From CAZLMG01 sp964560765 (GTDB taxonomy: Bacteria > Bdellovibrionota_B > Oligoflexia > Oligoflexales > CAZLMG01), in the NCBI GenBank assembly GCA_964560765.1, contig CAZLMG010000041.1, positions 1 through 42,012 on the forward strand: a stretch of DNA of 42,012 nt, in the 5' to 3' direction. Position 1 is the first letter of the stretch, and every line of letters starts with the position of its first letter. Shown piece by piece: positions 17,139 to 24,694 of this stretch. The position numbers were made by a program, and so were the translations under genes. Below the pieces are notes generated by a model that searched no databases, was not told where the DNA came from, and saw nothing but the letters and a program-made list of their open reading frames with translations.

Positions 17139-17523
17139 CTCCCAGAATCAGGGTCTATTTTGCCCCCATAGATCTTCTTCTCGGCGCGCACTCATCACTC
17201 CTTGAGAAGTATTAATAGTACCAATTATCTCTGATATTTGAAGGATCACTCTTGAACAGGGCCCCAGACAAGGCACGCTCGCATCAAGAGCGATGTATTC
17301 AGTTAATCTGCACTTTGCATTTTTTAACTTTAATTACATATAGATATGACGCATTAAAAGGTGCAGTATTTATCCTAATATTTTCGTTTAATAATGTTAA
17401 CTGGCTGTTCCTAAAGCCTTTAAAAATTTTTCTAAAGTGCAGAATAAAAGTTCCGATAAGCTTTATGTTGTTGGGCGGTGACGTCACGCTGTGTACCCAA
17501 GTTCAATAGAGGAGCGAATCGTC
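17139..17523. other. AT-rich divergent intergenic region
   Basis: About 385 bases without a credible gene lie between the TIGR02147 regulator and the plus-strand candidate lipoprotein. The middle (about 17295-17470) is strongly AT-rich. A possible plus-strand promoter reads TTGCAT, 18 bases, TATAGA near 17315-17345, but several alternatives are equally good. An 85-codon frame at 17252-17509 lacks a ribosome site and is not called. Confidence 0.5.
17307..17443. repeat. Widely spaced inverted repeat TCTGCACTTT / AAAGTGCAGA
   Basis: Perfect 10-bp arms lie at 17307-17316 and 17434-17443, with a related GGTGCAGT element near 17360 between them. The arms flank the AT-rich core, as paired operators for a looping regulator might. 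Confidence 0.35.
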
Positions 17524-18582
17524 ATGCGGTTACATTCTTCCTTACTAGCCATCACGGCACTGTCACTAACTCATTGTGGCCGCGATCACGCCGAGACTCG
17601 CGAAGTGACCGCAAACGCATCCACAAGTCAAATCTTGTCTGACGATACTTTGCTTTCCGAATCAGTTACCTCACAAATTGATGAGGCAATATCTGCAGCC
17701 GCGATAGACCAATCCAGCGAAGCTGGCTTCCAGCTCGTGTCAAGAGATCGCCAAGGAAAAATGACGATCAAGCGCACTTGTGAAGCCAGCGAGGGAATGG
17801 CCGTAGTCTCCATCACTCACACCTTTAACCGCAGTCGCGAAGGCGATAATGCGGTCCGATCATGGTCCATGACAATGGACATGAACGGTTCCCAAACCAG
17901 AACATGGTCGAAAGAAGGCGAAGAAACATTTTGCTCTGAGAGCGGTCGCTCCGAAGAGATCGAACTCAACGAAATGCAAGGCGTAACACTAGACATGAGC
18001 TTCTCACGATCAAGGTCCCGAGAAATGACTCTTACCAACAAACGTCGCGGGACAACTTATGAGAGCTCGCACTCTCTGGTCGCCAATGGTGAGCGCAGCA
18101 TCACCTGGACAGATGTACAGATTGACGAATCTGAGCTCGCGGTGACTCGCTCGATGACCAGTCGCGTCGAACGAGAATTGACGTTGAAAAACAGTCGTAA
18201 TCAGGACAAGACCCTGACGCTGAGCATCGCGACGAAAGTGGACGCTCCACTCAACGCAACCACCCTTCGCGATGCTGCCTCAATGGATGTGATCAGCCGA
18301 ACTATCCATTCAGGCACCACCATCGGATCAACAAAAGACAACGGCCGCGTCGAAACCACATATTCGGAAGTTAAGTACACCAGTGCCGGCGGTTGTATGC
18401 CTGTCAGCGGCAGCATTTCGGGCTCCATTTTTGAAGCTGGTACCACGGAAGCGAAACTCACTTACTCCATCAGCTTTCTGAATGAAAACGCAACCATCGA
18501 ATTCTCCGATGGGCGATCGCTTGAGTACGCACCAGAGGGCTGTGATTTGGAGCAAGACGGTGCCGAAGTTGAAGAAATCTAG
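17524..18582 (+). CDS. Candidate lipoprotein of unknown function, Ser/Thr-rich
   Basis: This is a 352-residue protein. The ATG at 17524 is chosen for GAGGAG ten bases upstream; the frame begins earlier. A short signal peptide ends LSLTHC-GRD. The His before the Cys is unusual for a lipobox, so lipidation is likely but not certain. The mature chain is rich in Ser, Thr, Arg and Glu and appears made of beta strands (long alternating stretches such as RTWSKEGEETFCSES). Four further cysteines could form two disulfides. No family is recognised. It is a single-gene unit between an AT-rich leader and a hairpin. Confidence 0.75.
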   Translation: MRLHSSLLAITALSLTHCGRDHAETREVTANASTSQILSDDTLLSESVTSQIDEAISAAAIDQSSEAGFQLVSRDRQGKMTIKRTCEASEGMAVVSITHTFNRSREGDNAVRSWSMTMDMNGSQTRTWSKEGEETFCSESGRSEEIELNEMQGVTLDMSFSRSRSREMTLTNKRRGTTYESSHSLVANGERSITWTDVQIDESELAVTRSMTSRVERELTLKNSRNQDKTLTLSIATKVDAPLNATTLRDAASMDVISRTIHSGTTIGSTKDNGRVETTYSEVKYTSAGGCMPVSGSISGSIFEAGTTEAKLTYSISFLNENATIEFSDGRSLEYAPEGCDLEQDGAEVEEI

Positions 18583-18596
18583 GTGTTGGGTTCACG

Positions 18597-18628
18597 GCTT
18601 CTAGCGCTTCTCTCTCGCTAGAAGCTTT
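18597..18628 (+). terminator. Hairpin terminator after the lipoprotein gene
   Basis: Perfect 10-base arms GCTTCTAGCG (18597-18606) and CGCTAGAAGC (18616-18625) with a 9-base loop are followed by TTT. It lies between convergent genes; the T-run is short and favours the plus strand. Confidence 0.6.
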
Positions 18629-19805
18629 GACGATAGGCAAGTGCGAATTCGAAGTGATTTCCGGTTTCTCTCCATGCCAGGATTGGCAACAGGACGCGCG
18701 GGGCCGCCTGAGAATCAGGCGGCCTCCGGTTTTCCAGGCTGCGATGATTCACCCAGCCATCAAATGCCCCGTACAGTATTGTCGCCGCTGCGATGTTCAT
18801 GGCTAGGCGTCTTTGCTCGACAGAGCGAGCCAAGAGACCGTAACCGATCAACGCACCCTCAGCCACAGCAAAGCCAACCGCCTTACTCATTTCTCCATTC
18901 TTCATTTGGCCAACGCCAAAGGGAAAAAAGGACAATCCGTACCGCACATACTCGGCTCGTCGCGCATCACGCCGCATCAGCTCAGGCACCAAATCCAATA
19001 CTTCATAACCCCAAGTGCCCATGAACAACAATTCAGACGCACGATTAGGTAGAGTGTCACTTCTTTCGCGAAAGTATCTTGGAGACGACTTTTCGATTCC
19101 ACGAAAATAGGGCGATACATAAAGGGTCAAAACCTCGGCGCCCAAATAACCAAAGCCCTCCGTGAAGCGACCATGATCAAAATGACCAACCCCAAATGGT
19201 AAGAGTGAAACCCAGAAGCGCGCTGCCGAGCGTAACTTTTGCTCTGGCTCATCGGCACCAGCGGTTCCTGCATCGGTTGCATCCAACGACTGCGCGACAG
19301 CAGCCTTTTCCGCCGCTCGCTTTGCAGCTGCTGCAACTCGAATTTCCTCCCACATACTATGGGCGGCCGGAGGATCCTGAATGGGGTCCATGAAAAAATC
19401 AGGCGCCAATTGTTCCAAACTGATCATCCACGGCCGGGCGTCTTCGCCACGATCAAAGGCAAATGCTAAACGAATCCCGAGAATAATAACTCGCTGCCTG
19501 ATCGGCGCATCCAGATGCGCCAAATTCAAAATCAACGGCTCAAGCTTCCATTGCGACTGCTCAAAGTCTCCTAGCCGATACAGGTCCTCAGCCATCGCGA
19601 CACTTTGAGAATGAGCGTCCGCGGAACTGCCATCTATGGATTTAGCGGCCGAATCAGCAGCTACCGAAGGCCCTGGAGACCCCGCCGAGGAGACGACATT
19701 TGCAGCAGGGCTATCGCTTGACTGCGCATAGACAGCGCACTGCGCAGGCCATTGTAGAATCAGCGCCACACCAAATATTCCGCAGATGTCTCGTTGAATC
19801 GTCAT
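18618..19805 (-). CDS. Exported protein with two repeated membrane modules
   Basis: This is a 395-residue protein with a signal peptide ending near VYAQSSD, then a Ser/Ala-rich linker and a helical region (about 65-150: YRLGDFEQSQWKLEPLI) that could be TPR-like. The second half holds two copies of a motif, WVSLLPFGVGHFDHGRFTEG near residue 200 and LSFFPFGVGQMKNGEMSKA near 293, each followed by a hydrophobic stretch. This resembles the PFGVGQ-type membrane modules (DUF5683-like) of inner or outer membrane proteins. It starts 3 bases after the sigma-54 activator stop and is the last gene of the kinase operon, so it may act in the same signalling pathway. The role is unknown. Confidence 0.7.
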   Translation of the reverse strand: MTIQRDICGIFGVALILQWPAQCAVYAQSSDSPAANVVSSAGSPGPSVAADSAAKSIDGSSADAHSQSVAMAEDLYRLGDFEQSQWKLEPLILNLAHLDAPIRQRVIILGIRLAFAFDRGEDARPWMISLEQLAPDFFMDPIQDPPAAHSMWEEIRVAAAAKRAAEKAAVAQSLDATDAGTAGADEPEQKLRSAARFWVSLLPFGVGHFDHGRFTEGFGYLGAEVLTLYVSPYFRGIEKSSPRYFRERSDTLPNRASELLFMGTWGYEVLDLVPELMRRDARRAEYVRYGLSFFPFGVGQMKNGEMSKAVGFAVAEGALIGYGLLARSVEQRRLAMNIAAATILYGAFDGWVNHRSLENRRPPDSQAAPRVLLPILAWRETGNHFEFALAYRQSF

Positions 19806-19808
19806 TCA

Positions 19809-21662
19809 TCAGACCCCGCGAATACCCAACTGTTCGATGTAGCGAAACAGGGTGCGTTGTCCAATTCCTAAATTTTTTGCCGTCTTCGCTCGATTGCCGT
19901 CATGCCGCTTTAGCGATTCGCTGATGTAAGCCTTCAGCCACTCCTGTTTGGCGTCGGCTAAACTGCCGCCTTCAACTTCAAGTCCCTCTACGTCATGAAC
20001 GTCGTCATCTTGGTGATGATCATCAGGGCTAAGTTGCAGGTCTTGAGCGCGAATGACCTCTCCATCCGCCATGATAAAGGCGCGGCTCACCGCATGTTCA
20101 AGCTCACGCACATTTCCCGGCCATGGAGCACGCCGGAGCGCTTCAACGGCATCCGGCGACCAATGTCGCAAAGGAAGTCCGTGACGAGTTGCAAACTGCT
20201 GGCGAAAAAAATTTGCTAACTCAAGCACATCACCGCGACGCTCGCGGAGGCTAGGCACAACGATCACCGTACCAGCAATGCGGTAGTAAAGGTCTTCGCG
20301 AAATTTTCCCTTTTTAACTAGCGCCGGCAGATCCCGGTGTGTGGCTGTGACTAGACGAAAATCCACCGATCGCGACTTCTCATCACCAATCCGTGAGACT
20401 TCACGCTCTTGTAAAACACGCAGCAACTTAGCTTGGAGTGGCAGCGACAACTCACCAATCTCATCGATAAATAGAGTGCCCTCATGCGCCATTTCCACCA
20501 TACCCTTGCGATCGGTCAGCGCGCCGGTAAATGACCCACGACGATAACCAAACATCTCGGCTTCAAAAAGCGATTCAGGCACTGCCGCGACGTTAAAGAC
20601 AATGAATGGCTTATCTGACCGCGGTGACAGGCGGTGGATTTCCCGCGCTGCTAGCTCTTTACCCGTGCCTGTCTCACCAACAATGAGAGTATTGATATCA
20701 ACAGGAGCGATTCTGGTGATCCGACGATAGACATCGGCCATCTCCGGAGAAGAGCCCAACATGAGGCGGCCATGCGGAAATGCGTCGCGCGCAACTCCTT
20801 CTCCAAAGCGGACTGACTCAACTTCTGCACGCAAAAGTCCCCGCTGAACAATCAAGCCCAGCACCGCGCACGATTGCTCTATATCAAGCTGCAACTCACG
20901 CGATAACTCACGCATCAAGTTATGAAAGCCTAAATACAAAATAGCTAATAGGCGGCCTTCGGCCTGCACCGGAAAACCAACGATGCTGCGCATCCCACGG
21001 ATATATACGGTGGTCTCAGCGGAATTTTGATTCTGAAAGCCCTCAGGCAGGAGCACGCGCGCTTGCGTTCGCAAAATCTCAGCTGACAGCTGCTCGGGCA
21101 TCGAGTCCCAAAAGCGATGCGCTTCTTCTAGGCTTAAACCTCGATAGGAGGCTAAGCTAAAGCCATCATGGTCAGCCAGGACCAGCATGCCGCTGATCGC
21201 TCGCGATCGCTCCAATGCGAGATCGAGGAAATCGACAAGCGCACCGCGCAGATCTTCCCGCGCTCCCATAGGGCGCGCCATCCAGTCAAGCAATCGACTT
21301 GCGAGGCCGGCACCCAGAGGCTGCACGGAAGCCGCTTCCACCGGGTGACGCACAGGGCTCTTCAATACCGACCAGTAGAGCATCCCCACCCGGGCTGTCT
21401 CACCGATCGTCAATTCCACGGTATCGCCTGGTCGGTGATCAGAGTGCTGATAAAAGATCAGAACCCGATCTTTTCCCAAGCGCAAAAACACGCTGTCATC
21501 ACCCAATGCCGGCACACTGATATCGCAATCCTGCTTTCCAGACAGAGACACCGTACGCGCCTGAAGATCTTGCTCAACAACCAAAACACCCTCCTGGCTC
21601 CAAGCCAAAAGGCGCAGATTCATCTCTGGCTGATCCACATTCTTGTCCTGCAGCCGCATCAA
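19809..21662 (-). CDS. Sigma-54-dependent activator with FHA-like and GAF-like N-terminus
   Basis: This is a 617-residue bacterial enhancer-binding protein. Residues of about 15-105 look like a degenerate FHA domain, which in related proteins reads phosphothreonine. About 135-280 is GAF-like. The AAA+ domain has Walker A GETGTGKE at 329-336, the sigma-54 loop GSFTGA at 376-381 (Ser for the commoner Ala) and Walker B LFIDEIG near 397. A Fis-type helix-turn-helix ends the protein (NRAKTAKNLGIGQRTLFRYI). There is no receiver domain, so input is probably through the kinase encoded 2 bases upstream. The divergent ACP gene at 24044 has a sigma-54 promoter and is the best visible target. Confidence 0.93.
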   Translation of the reverse strand: MMRLQDKNVDQPEMNLRLLAWSQEGVLVVEQDLQARTVSLSGKQDCDISVPALGDDSVFLRLGKDRVLIFYQHSDHRPGDTVELTIGETARVGMLYWSVLKSPVRHPVEAASVQPLGAGLASRLLDWMARPMGAREDLRGALVDFLDLALERSRAISGMLVLADHDGFSLASYRGLSLEEAHRFWDSMPEQLSAEILRTQARVLLPEGFQNQNSAETTVYIRGMRSIVGFPVQAEGRLLAILYLGFHNLMRELSRELQLDIEQSCAVLGLIVQRGLLRAEVESVRFGEGVARDAFPHGRLMLGSSPEMADVYRRITRIAPVDINTLIVGETGTGKELAAREIHRLSPRSDKPFIVFNVAAVPESLFEAEMFGYRRGSFTGALTDRKGMVEMAHEGTLFIDEIGELSLPLQAKLLRVLQEREVSRIGDEKSRSVDFRLVTATHRDLPALVKKGKFREDLYYRIAGTVIVVPSLRERRGDVLELANFFRQQFATRHGLPLRHWSPDAVEALRRAPWPGNVRELEHAVSRAFIMADGEVIRAQDLQLSPDDHHQDDDVHDVEGLEVEGGSLADAKQEWLKAYISESLKRHDGNRAKTAKNLGIGQRTLFRYIEQLGIRGV

Positions 21663-21664
21663 TC

Positions 21665-23716
21665 CTACTCCAACTCAAGCACATCAGGCGTGTTCGGCCC
21701 GATCTGAATCTTCTTGCTGAACATGATTTGCGTACCGCGCTTGACCCATACTTCATGTTCACCATAGGACAGAGTTACAGACTTCTCGCGGACTAGCCCT
21801 GCATCGATACCATCCACAAACAGTTGGCCTTCTGCCTTTAAGCGCAACATCCGCACCGAAGTCTTGGGCTTCAGCGTGAAACGAAAGCGATTCTCTTGCC
21901 CGGCCGCAATCTGTATTTCTGCCTCCATCGGCTCAACAACGGGAGACTCTAAGCGAACTCTCCTCACCCCCGCGGGAATGCTAAATGGCTTTGCGCTGGG
22001 AAGTCGCCCGATGGCAACGCCATCAACGCTGACTTCAGCCCAAGCATTGGCGATCAGATGTACCTCAGCCAGAGCCTGTTCTATCGCTGCTTCTGAATCA
22101 CCGGTATCCGTCAACGCCGCTACTTTCGTGCCTGCAGCACCCGGACTCGCCAACACTGCTCCCGGCTGAATTCGAATTTCAGAGGAAACTTTAGGAGAAT
22201 CAGTAACACTGGGCGGCGGCTCTAGCTGGCGCGATACCACTTGCCTCTTGGGGTCGTTAACCCGCATCGCCTTTTGAACAGCTTTTTCTGCCTCGCGCTC
22301 GACGCGGGCGATGGCTTTCGGCGACTCGTCCTTTTCCTTGATGGCTTCCTGCACCGCCTCTTTCACCGCTTCGCGGACAGCCTCTTTGACGCTGAGGGCT
22401 TCGCCACCGGCACTTGTGCTGTTAGCCGTTACGACGGCACTACTCGCTGCTTGAGGCTGGTCCTCTTCATCAAAAACAACTCGCAAACTCCTGAACTTGC
22501 CGATTAACAGGTCCCGGTACAAAACGGCTGGAATCAGCCCCATGGTGAAAATCAGAAGCCCGATGGCAAATTGATTGCTGAAAATTTGCGTTCGTCGACG
22601 GTCATTCTGAGACTCCTGCGCCACCCTTGGCTTACGAGGCGGCAAAAGACGACGCACCCGGCGCTGGACAGACTCAGCAGAGATTGCATGATCGCTGGTC
22701 ACGACCTCAATTTGATGCTGATAAGCAAACCAGTAGGCCTTTCGCCGCGGAGATAGATCGGCGTTTGCTAGATGAGCTTCTACTTCGTCTGTTATGGAAG
22801 TCTTGAAGGCATCTAAAATCTCAGGATCGTTAAAATAACTTGCCAGGAAACGCTCCGGCGAAATCCTAGCGTGGACATGCAACACTTCTTCAAAACGAAT
22901 TGCTACAGAACGCGTCAGAGCCGCTCCTCGCTCGACCCCATCACAGGCCTCGCCGAGCAAGAGACATCGGATCATTTCAACGAGTGGGGGGTACAGCCCG
23001 TCACAATGCTCCTCGACAATACCAGTCAGGTTGTCTTTGACCTGCCGGTACAGCGGCAACGGAGCTAAATCAGGAAAAGGATGCTTGCCGGTCATCAACT
23101 CGAGAAGTAACAGCGCCGCAGAAAACAGATCTGTGGCCGCCGAAGGCGCCTCTCCCTCCAGGATCTCAGGAGCAGAATAACGAGGCGACCCTGCCACTGT
23201 CTCTCCGCTCGACGTGCCTGAAGCAAAGGCAACGCCAAAGTCCAGCAGCAACACCCGTCCATCATCGCGAATCATGATGTTCGATGGCTTAATATCCCGA
23301 TGATAAATACCCGCTTGATGGGCGGCAGCTAATCCGGAGCAGATCTGCGCCATGATGGCTGCTGCCATCAAAGGATGCAGCGGCATTGCCAATTCGTTGA
23401 CGACGACTCCCTGCACCCATTCCGTGACTAGCCATACTTGATCATGGATGGTGCAGACATCGTATATTTGCATGATGTTCGGGTGATTCAGTGAGGCCAG
23501 GATGCGTGCTTCGCGGGCGGCGAGCTGGGGTAAGTGCGAGTCGTTAGCTAGGCGGACGCACTTTAAGGCTACCGATCGATCTAACTGACGATCGTGCGCA
23601 CGATACACTGCACCCATGCTGCCCTTACCGACGAACTCTCTGAGTTCGTAGCGGCCAGCGATCAGCTGATGCTTCGTGTCTTCTCCACGACTTTGTTCGC
23701 CGACAACCGACTCCAT
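21665..23716 (-). CDS. Transmembrane Ser/Thr protein kinase with PEGA domains
   Basis: This is a 683-residue protein. The cytoplasmic kinase domain is complete: Gly loop VGKGSMGAV (29-37), Lys52 in VALKCV, HRDIKPSN (139-146), DFG (159-161) and APE in SPRYSAPEIL. One membrane helix lies at about 382-404. The outer part has a repeated KEAV/REAV/QEAI helix (441-459), then a PEGA domain at about 551-615 (VSVDGVAIGRLPS) and a second PEGA-like unit (LFVDGIDAGL, 630-639). Kinases of this type sense envelope conditions. The gene is first in an operon with an enhancer-binding protein that has an FHA-like domain, a likely substrate. GGGAG precedes the ATG. Confidence 0.94.
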   Translation of the reverse strand: MESVVGEQSRGEDTKHQLIAGRYELREFVGKGSMGAVYRAHDRQLDRSVALKCVRLANDSHLPQLAAREARILASLNHPNIMQIYDVCTIHDQVWLVTEWVQGVVVNELAMPLHPLMAAAIMAQICSGLAAAHQAGIYHRDIKPSNIMIRDDGRVLLLDFGVAFASGTSSGETVAGSPRYSAPEILEGEAPSAATDLFSAALLLLELMTGKHPFPDLAPLPLYRQVKDNLTGIVEEHCDGLYPPLVEMIRCLLLGEACDGVERGAALTRSVAIRFEEVLHVHARISPERFLASYFNDPEILDAFKTSITDEVEAHLANADLSPRRKAYWFAYQHQIEVVTSDHAISAESVQRRVRRLLPPRKPRVAQESQNDRRRTQIFSNQFAIGLLIFTMGLIPAVLYRDLLIGKFRSLRVVFDEEDQPQAASSAVVTANSTSAGGEALSVKEAVREAVKEAVQEAIKEKDESPKAIARVEREAEKAVQKAMRVNDPKRQVVSRQLEPPPSVTDSPKVSSEIRIQPGAVLASPGAAGTKVAALTDTGDSEAAIEQALAEVHLIANAWAEVSVDGVAIGRLPSAKPFSIPAGVRRVRLESPVVEPMEAEIQIAAGQENRFRFTLKPKTSVRMLRLKAEGQLFVDGIDAGLVREKSVTLSYGEHEVWVKRGTQIMFSKKIQIGPNTPDVLELE

Positions 23717-23742
23717 GGATCTCCCAAATCACGAGATCAAAA

Positions 23743-23771
23743 AGTATATGGTCTTCCGGTATCACAGTCTG
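23743..23771 (-). promoter_or_regulatory. Predicted sigma-70 promoter of the kinase operon
   Basis: Read on the minus strand: CAGACT, 17 bases, TATACT (23748-23743). The -10 element is strong and the -35 element moderate. The -35 overlaps the CTGCC-N6-GGCAG dyad at 23769-23784, so the protein that binds the dyad could also repress this operon. Confidence 0.45.
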
Positions 23772-23784
23772 CCAAAAAAGGCAG
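23769..23784. promoter_or_regulatory. Dyad CTGCC-N6-GGCAG, distal copy
   Basis: CTGCC, AAAAAA, GGCAG. A second dyad with the same arms and spacing lies at 23894-23909. A related pair GGCAGAGT (23780-23787) and ACTCTGCC (23808-23815) overlaps it. It is about 180 bases upstream of the sigma-54 promoter at 23963, within the usual range of enhancer sites. Confidence 0.5.
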
Positions 23785-23893
23785 AGTGAACCTAAATTGG
23801 CCCATTAACTCTGCCAGTTATGACCGATGTCCGATAAATAACAATATTTATAGATAGTTGTATTTTGTCGTCGGGAGCCCTCCGCCCTTTGGG

Positions 23894-23909
23894 CTGCCGA
23901 AAGTGGCAG
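23894..23909. promoter_or_regulatory. Dyad CTGCC-N6-GGCAG, proximal copy
   Basis: CTGCC, GAAAGT, GGCAG. It has the same arms and spacer length as the copy at 23769-23784, and lies about 53 bases before the -24 element of the ACP promoter. Candidate enhancer site for the activator encoded at 19809-21662. Confidence 0.5.
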
Positions 23910-23962
23910 GGAATCGAGCCTGAAAGCGCAGCCCTCGCACGTAATTCCAGTTACTTACACTT

Positions 23963-23978
23963 TGGCACGGGTGCTGCA
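23963..23978 (+). promoter_or_regulatory. Near-consensus sigma-54 promoter of the second ACP gene
   Basis: TGGCACGGGTGCTGCA: the GG and GC elements are exactly 10 bases apart, and the TGGCACG half is perfect. The -12 half has CTGC where TTGC is usual. Transcription would start near 23990, about 54 bases before the ATG at 24044. Confidence 0.7.
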
Positions 23979-24043
23979 CTAGGGCACGCCAGTCAGTACG
24001 TGCAGCTTTGGAACAAGATAAATTCACCAGGAATGGGGACCTT

Positions 24044-24490
24044 ATGACCATTACGAACAAGATCATAGAGATCGTAGCAGACGCACTGTACGTCGATGCC
24101 TCCGAGGTAAAGCCAGACTCGAGTCTCGTGAGCGACCTTGGCGCCGAGAGCATCGACTTTCTCGACATCATGTTCCGCATGGAAAAAGAGTTCGGCATCA
24201 AAATCCCACGCGGAGAGGTCGAGCGCCAGGCCCGTGGAACTTTGAGTGATGAAGAATTTGCCATCAATGGACTGATTACCGATGCCGGCCTGAATCAGCT
24301 ACGCAAGGCAATGCCAGAAGTACCCGCAGAAAACATCAAGAAGGGTCTCTACGTCCGAGACATTGCCAGTTTGTTCACACCGGCAACCTTTGGCAGACTC
24401 GTGGCATCCCAATTAAATCCATCTTTGAACGAGCCGCAAGAGTCGACGATTCGCATGGCTCAAGGCGAAAGCGTGGCCGCTACTCAGTAG
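24044..24490 (+). CDS. Enlarged acyl carrier protein (second copy)
   Basis: This is a 148-residue paralogue of the ACP at 10002. Phosphopantetheine Ser36 lies in DLGAESIDFL. The same insert of about 50 residues separates helix II from the last helix (from RGEVERQARGTLSDEEF to GLYVRDIASLF, about 56-110), followed by TPATFGRLVASQL and a polar tail. The ATG at 24044 has GGGGA upstream. A sigma-54 promoter precedes it and a strong terminator follows, so it is mostly a single-gene unit ahead of fabI. It is divergent from the kinase/activator operon, which suggests its supply is regulated separately from the five-gene operon. Confidence 0.9.
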   Translation: MTITNKIIEIVADALYVDASEVKPDSSLVSDLGAESIDFLDIMFRMEKEFGIKIPRGEVERQARGTLSDEEFAINGLITDAGLNQLRKAMPEVPAENIKKGLYVRDIASLFTPATFGRLVASQLNPSLNEPQESTIRMAQGESVAATQ

Positions 24491-24517
24491 CCCGCACTGA
24501 ATTTTGCTTTACATGGT

Positions 24518-24583
24518 CACGGGTCGGACCTGAATCGATCGAGGGGCGTATAGGGAGTCAGGACCCCGACCCGTGGCTTTTTT
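24518..24583 (+). terminator. Terminator after the second ACP gene
   Basis: Ten-base arms CACGGGTCGG (24518-24527) and CCGACCCGTG (24566-24575) are followed by GC and six T. An inner helix CCTGA/TCAGG (24529-24533 with 24558-24562) extends the stem, leaving a loop of about 24 bases. The size is large for a plain terminator, so a regulatory read-through element before fabI is possible. Confidence 0.75.
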
Positions 24584-24622
24584 CTCTCCGAACTTTTCCT
24601 GCCTAAAACCAATATTCTGCCT

Positions 24623-24659
24623 GCTAGCGGTTGTCCGCTAGCCAGAGCTAGTCTATGTT
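24623..24659 (+). promoter_or_regulatory. Predicted fabI promoter with palindromic operator
   Basis: TTGTCC (24631-24636), 17 bases, TATGTT (24654-24659). A perfect palindrome with arms GCTAGCGG and CCGCTAGC and loop TTGT (24623-24642) covers the -35 element, as expected for a repressor site. The fabI start is 35 bases after the -10 element, with AAGGAA as ribosome site. Confidence 0.5.
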
Positions 24660-24694
24660 AGAGCATCGATTTTCAGGGCATAAGGAATCATATT

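Noticed and set aside
17252..17509. Frame of 85 codons in the AT-rich leader
   Set aside because: TTG start without ribosome site, and it falls in a region that looks like a divergent promoter.
21168..21707. Frame of 179 codons opposite the activator gene
   Set aside because: Antisense to a clear FHA-like/GAF/AAA+ protein; low-quality composition.
23876..23895. AGCCC/GGGCT inverted repeat
   Set aside because: Short five-base arms in a GC-rich run with no T-run; kept out as a terminator.
23865..24047. Frame of 60 codons before the second ACP
   Set aside because: It spans the dyad and sigma-54 promoter and has no ribosome site.
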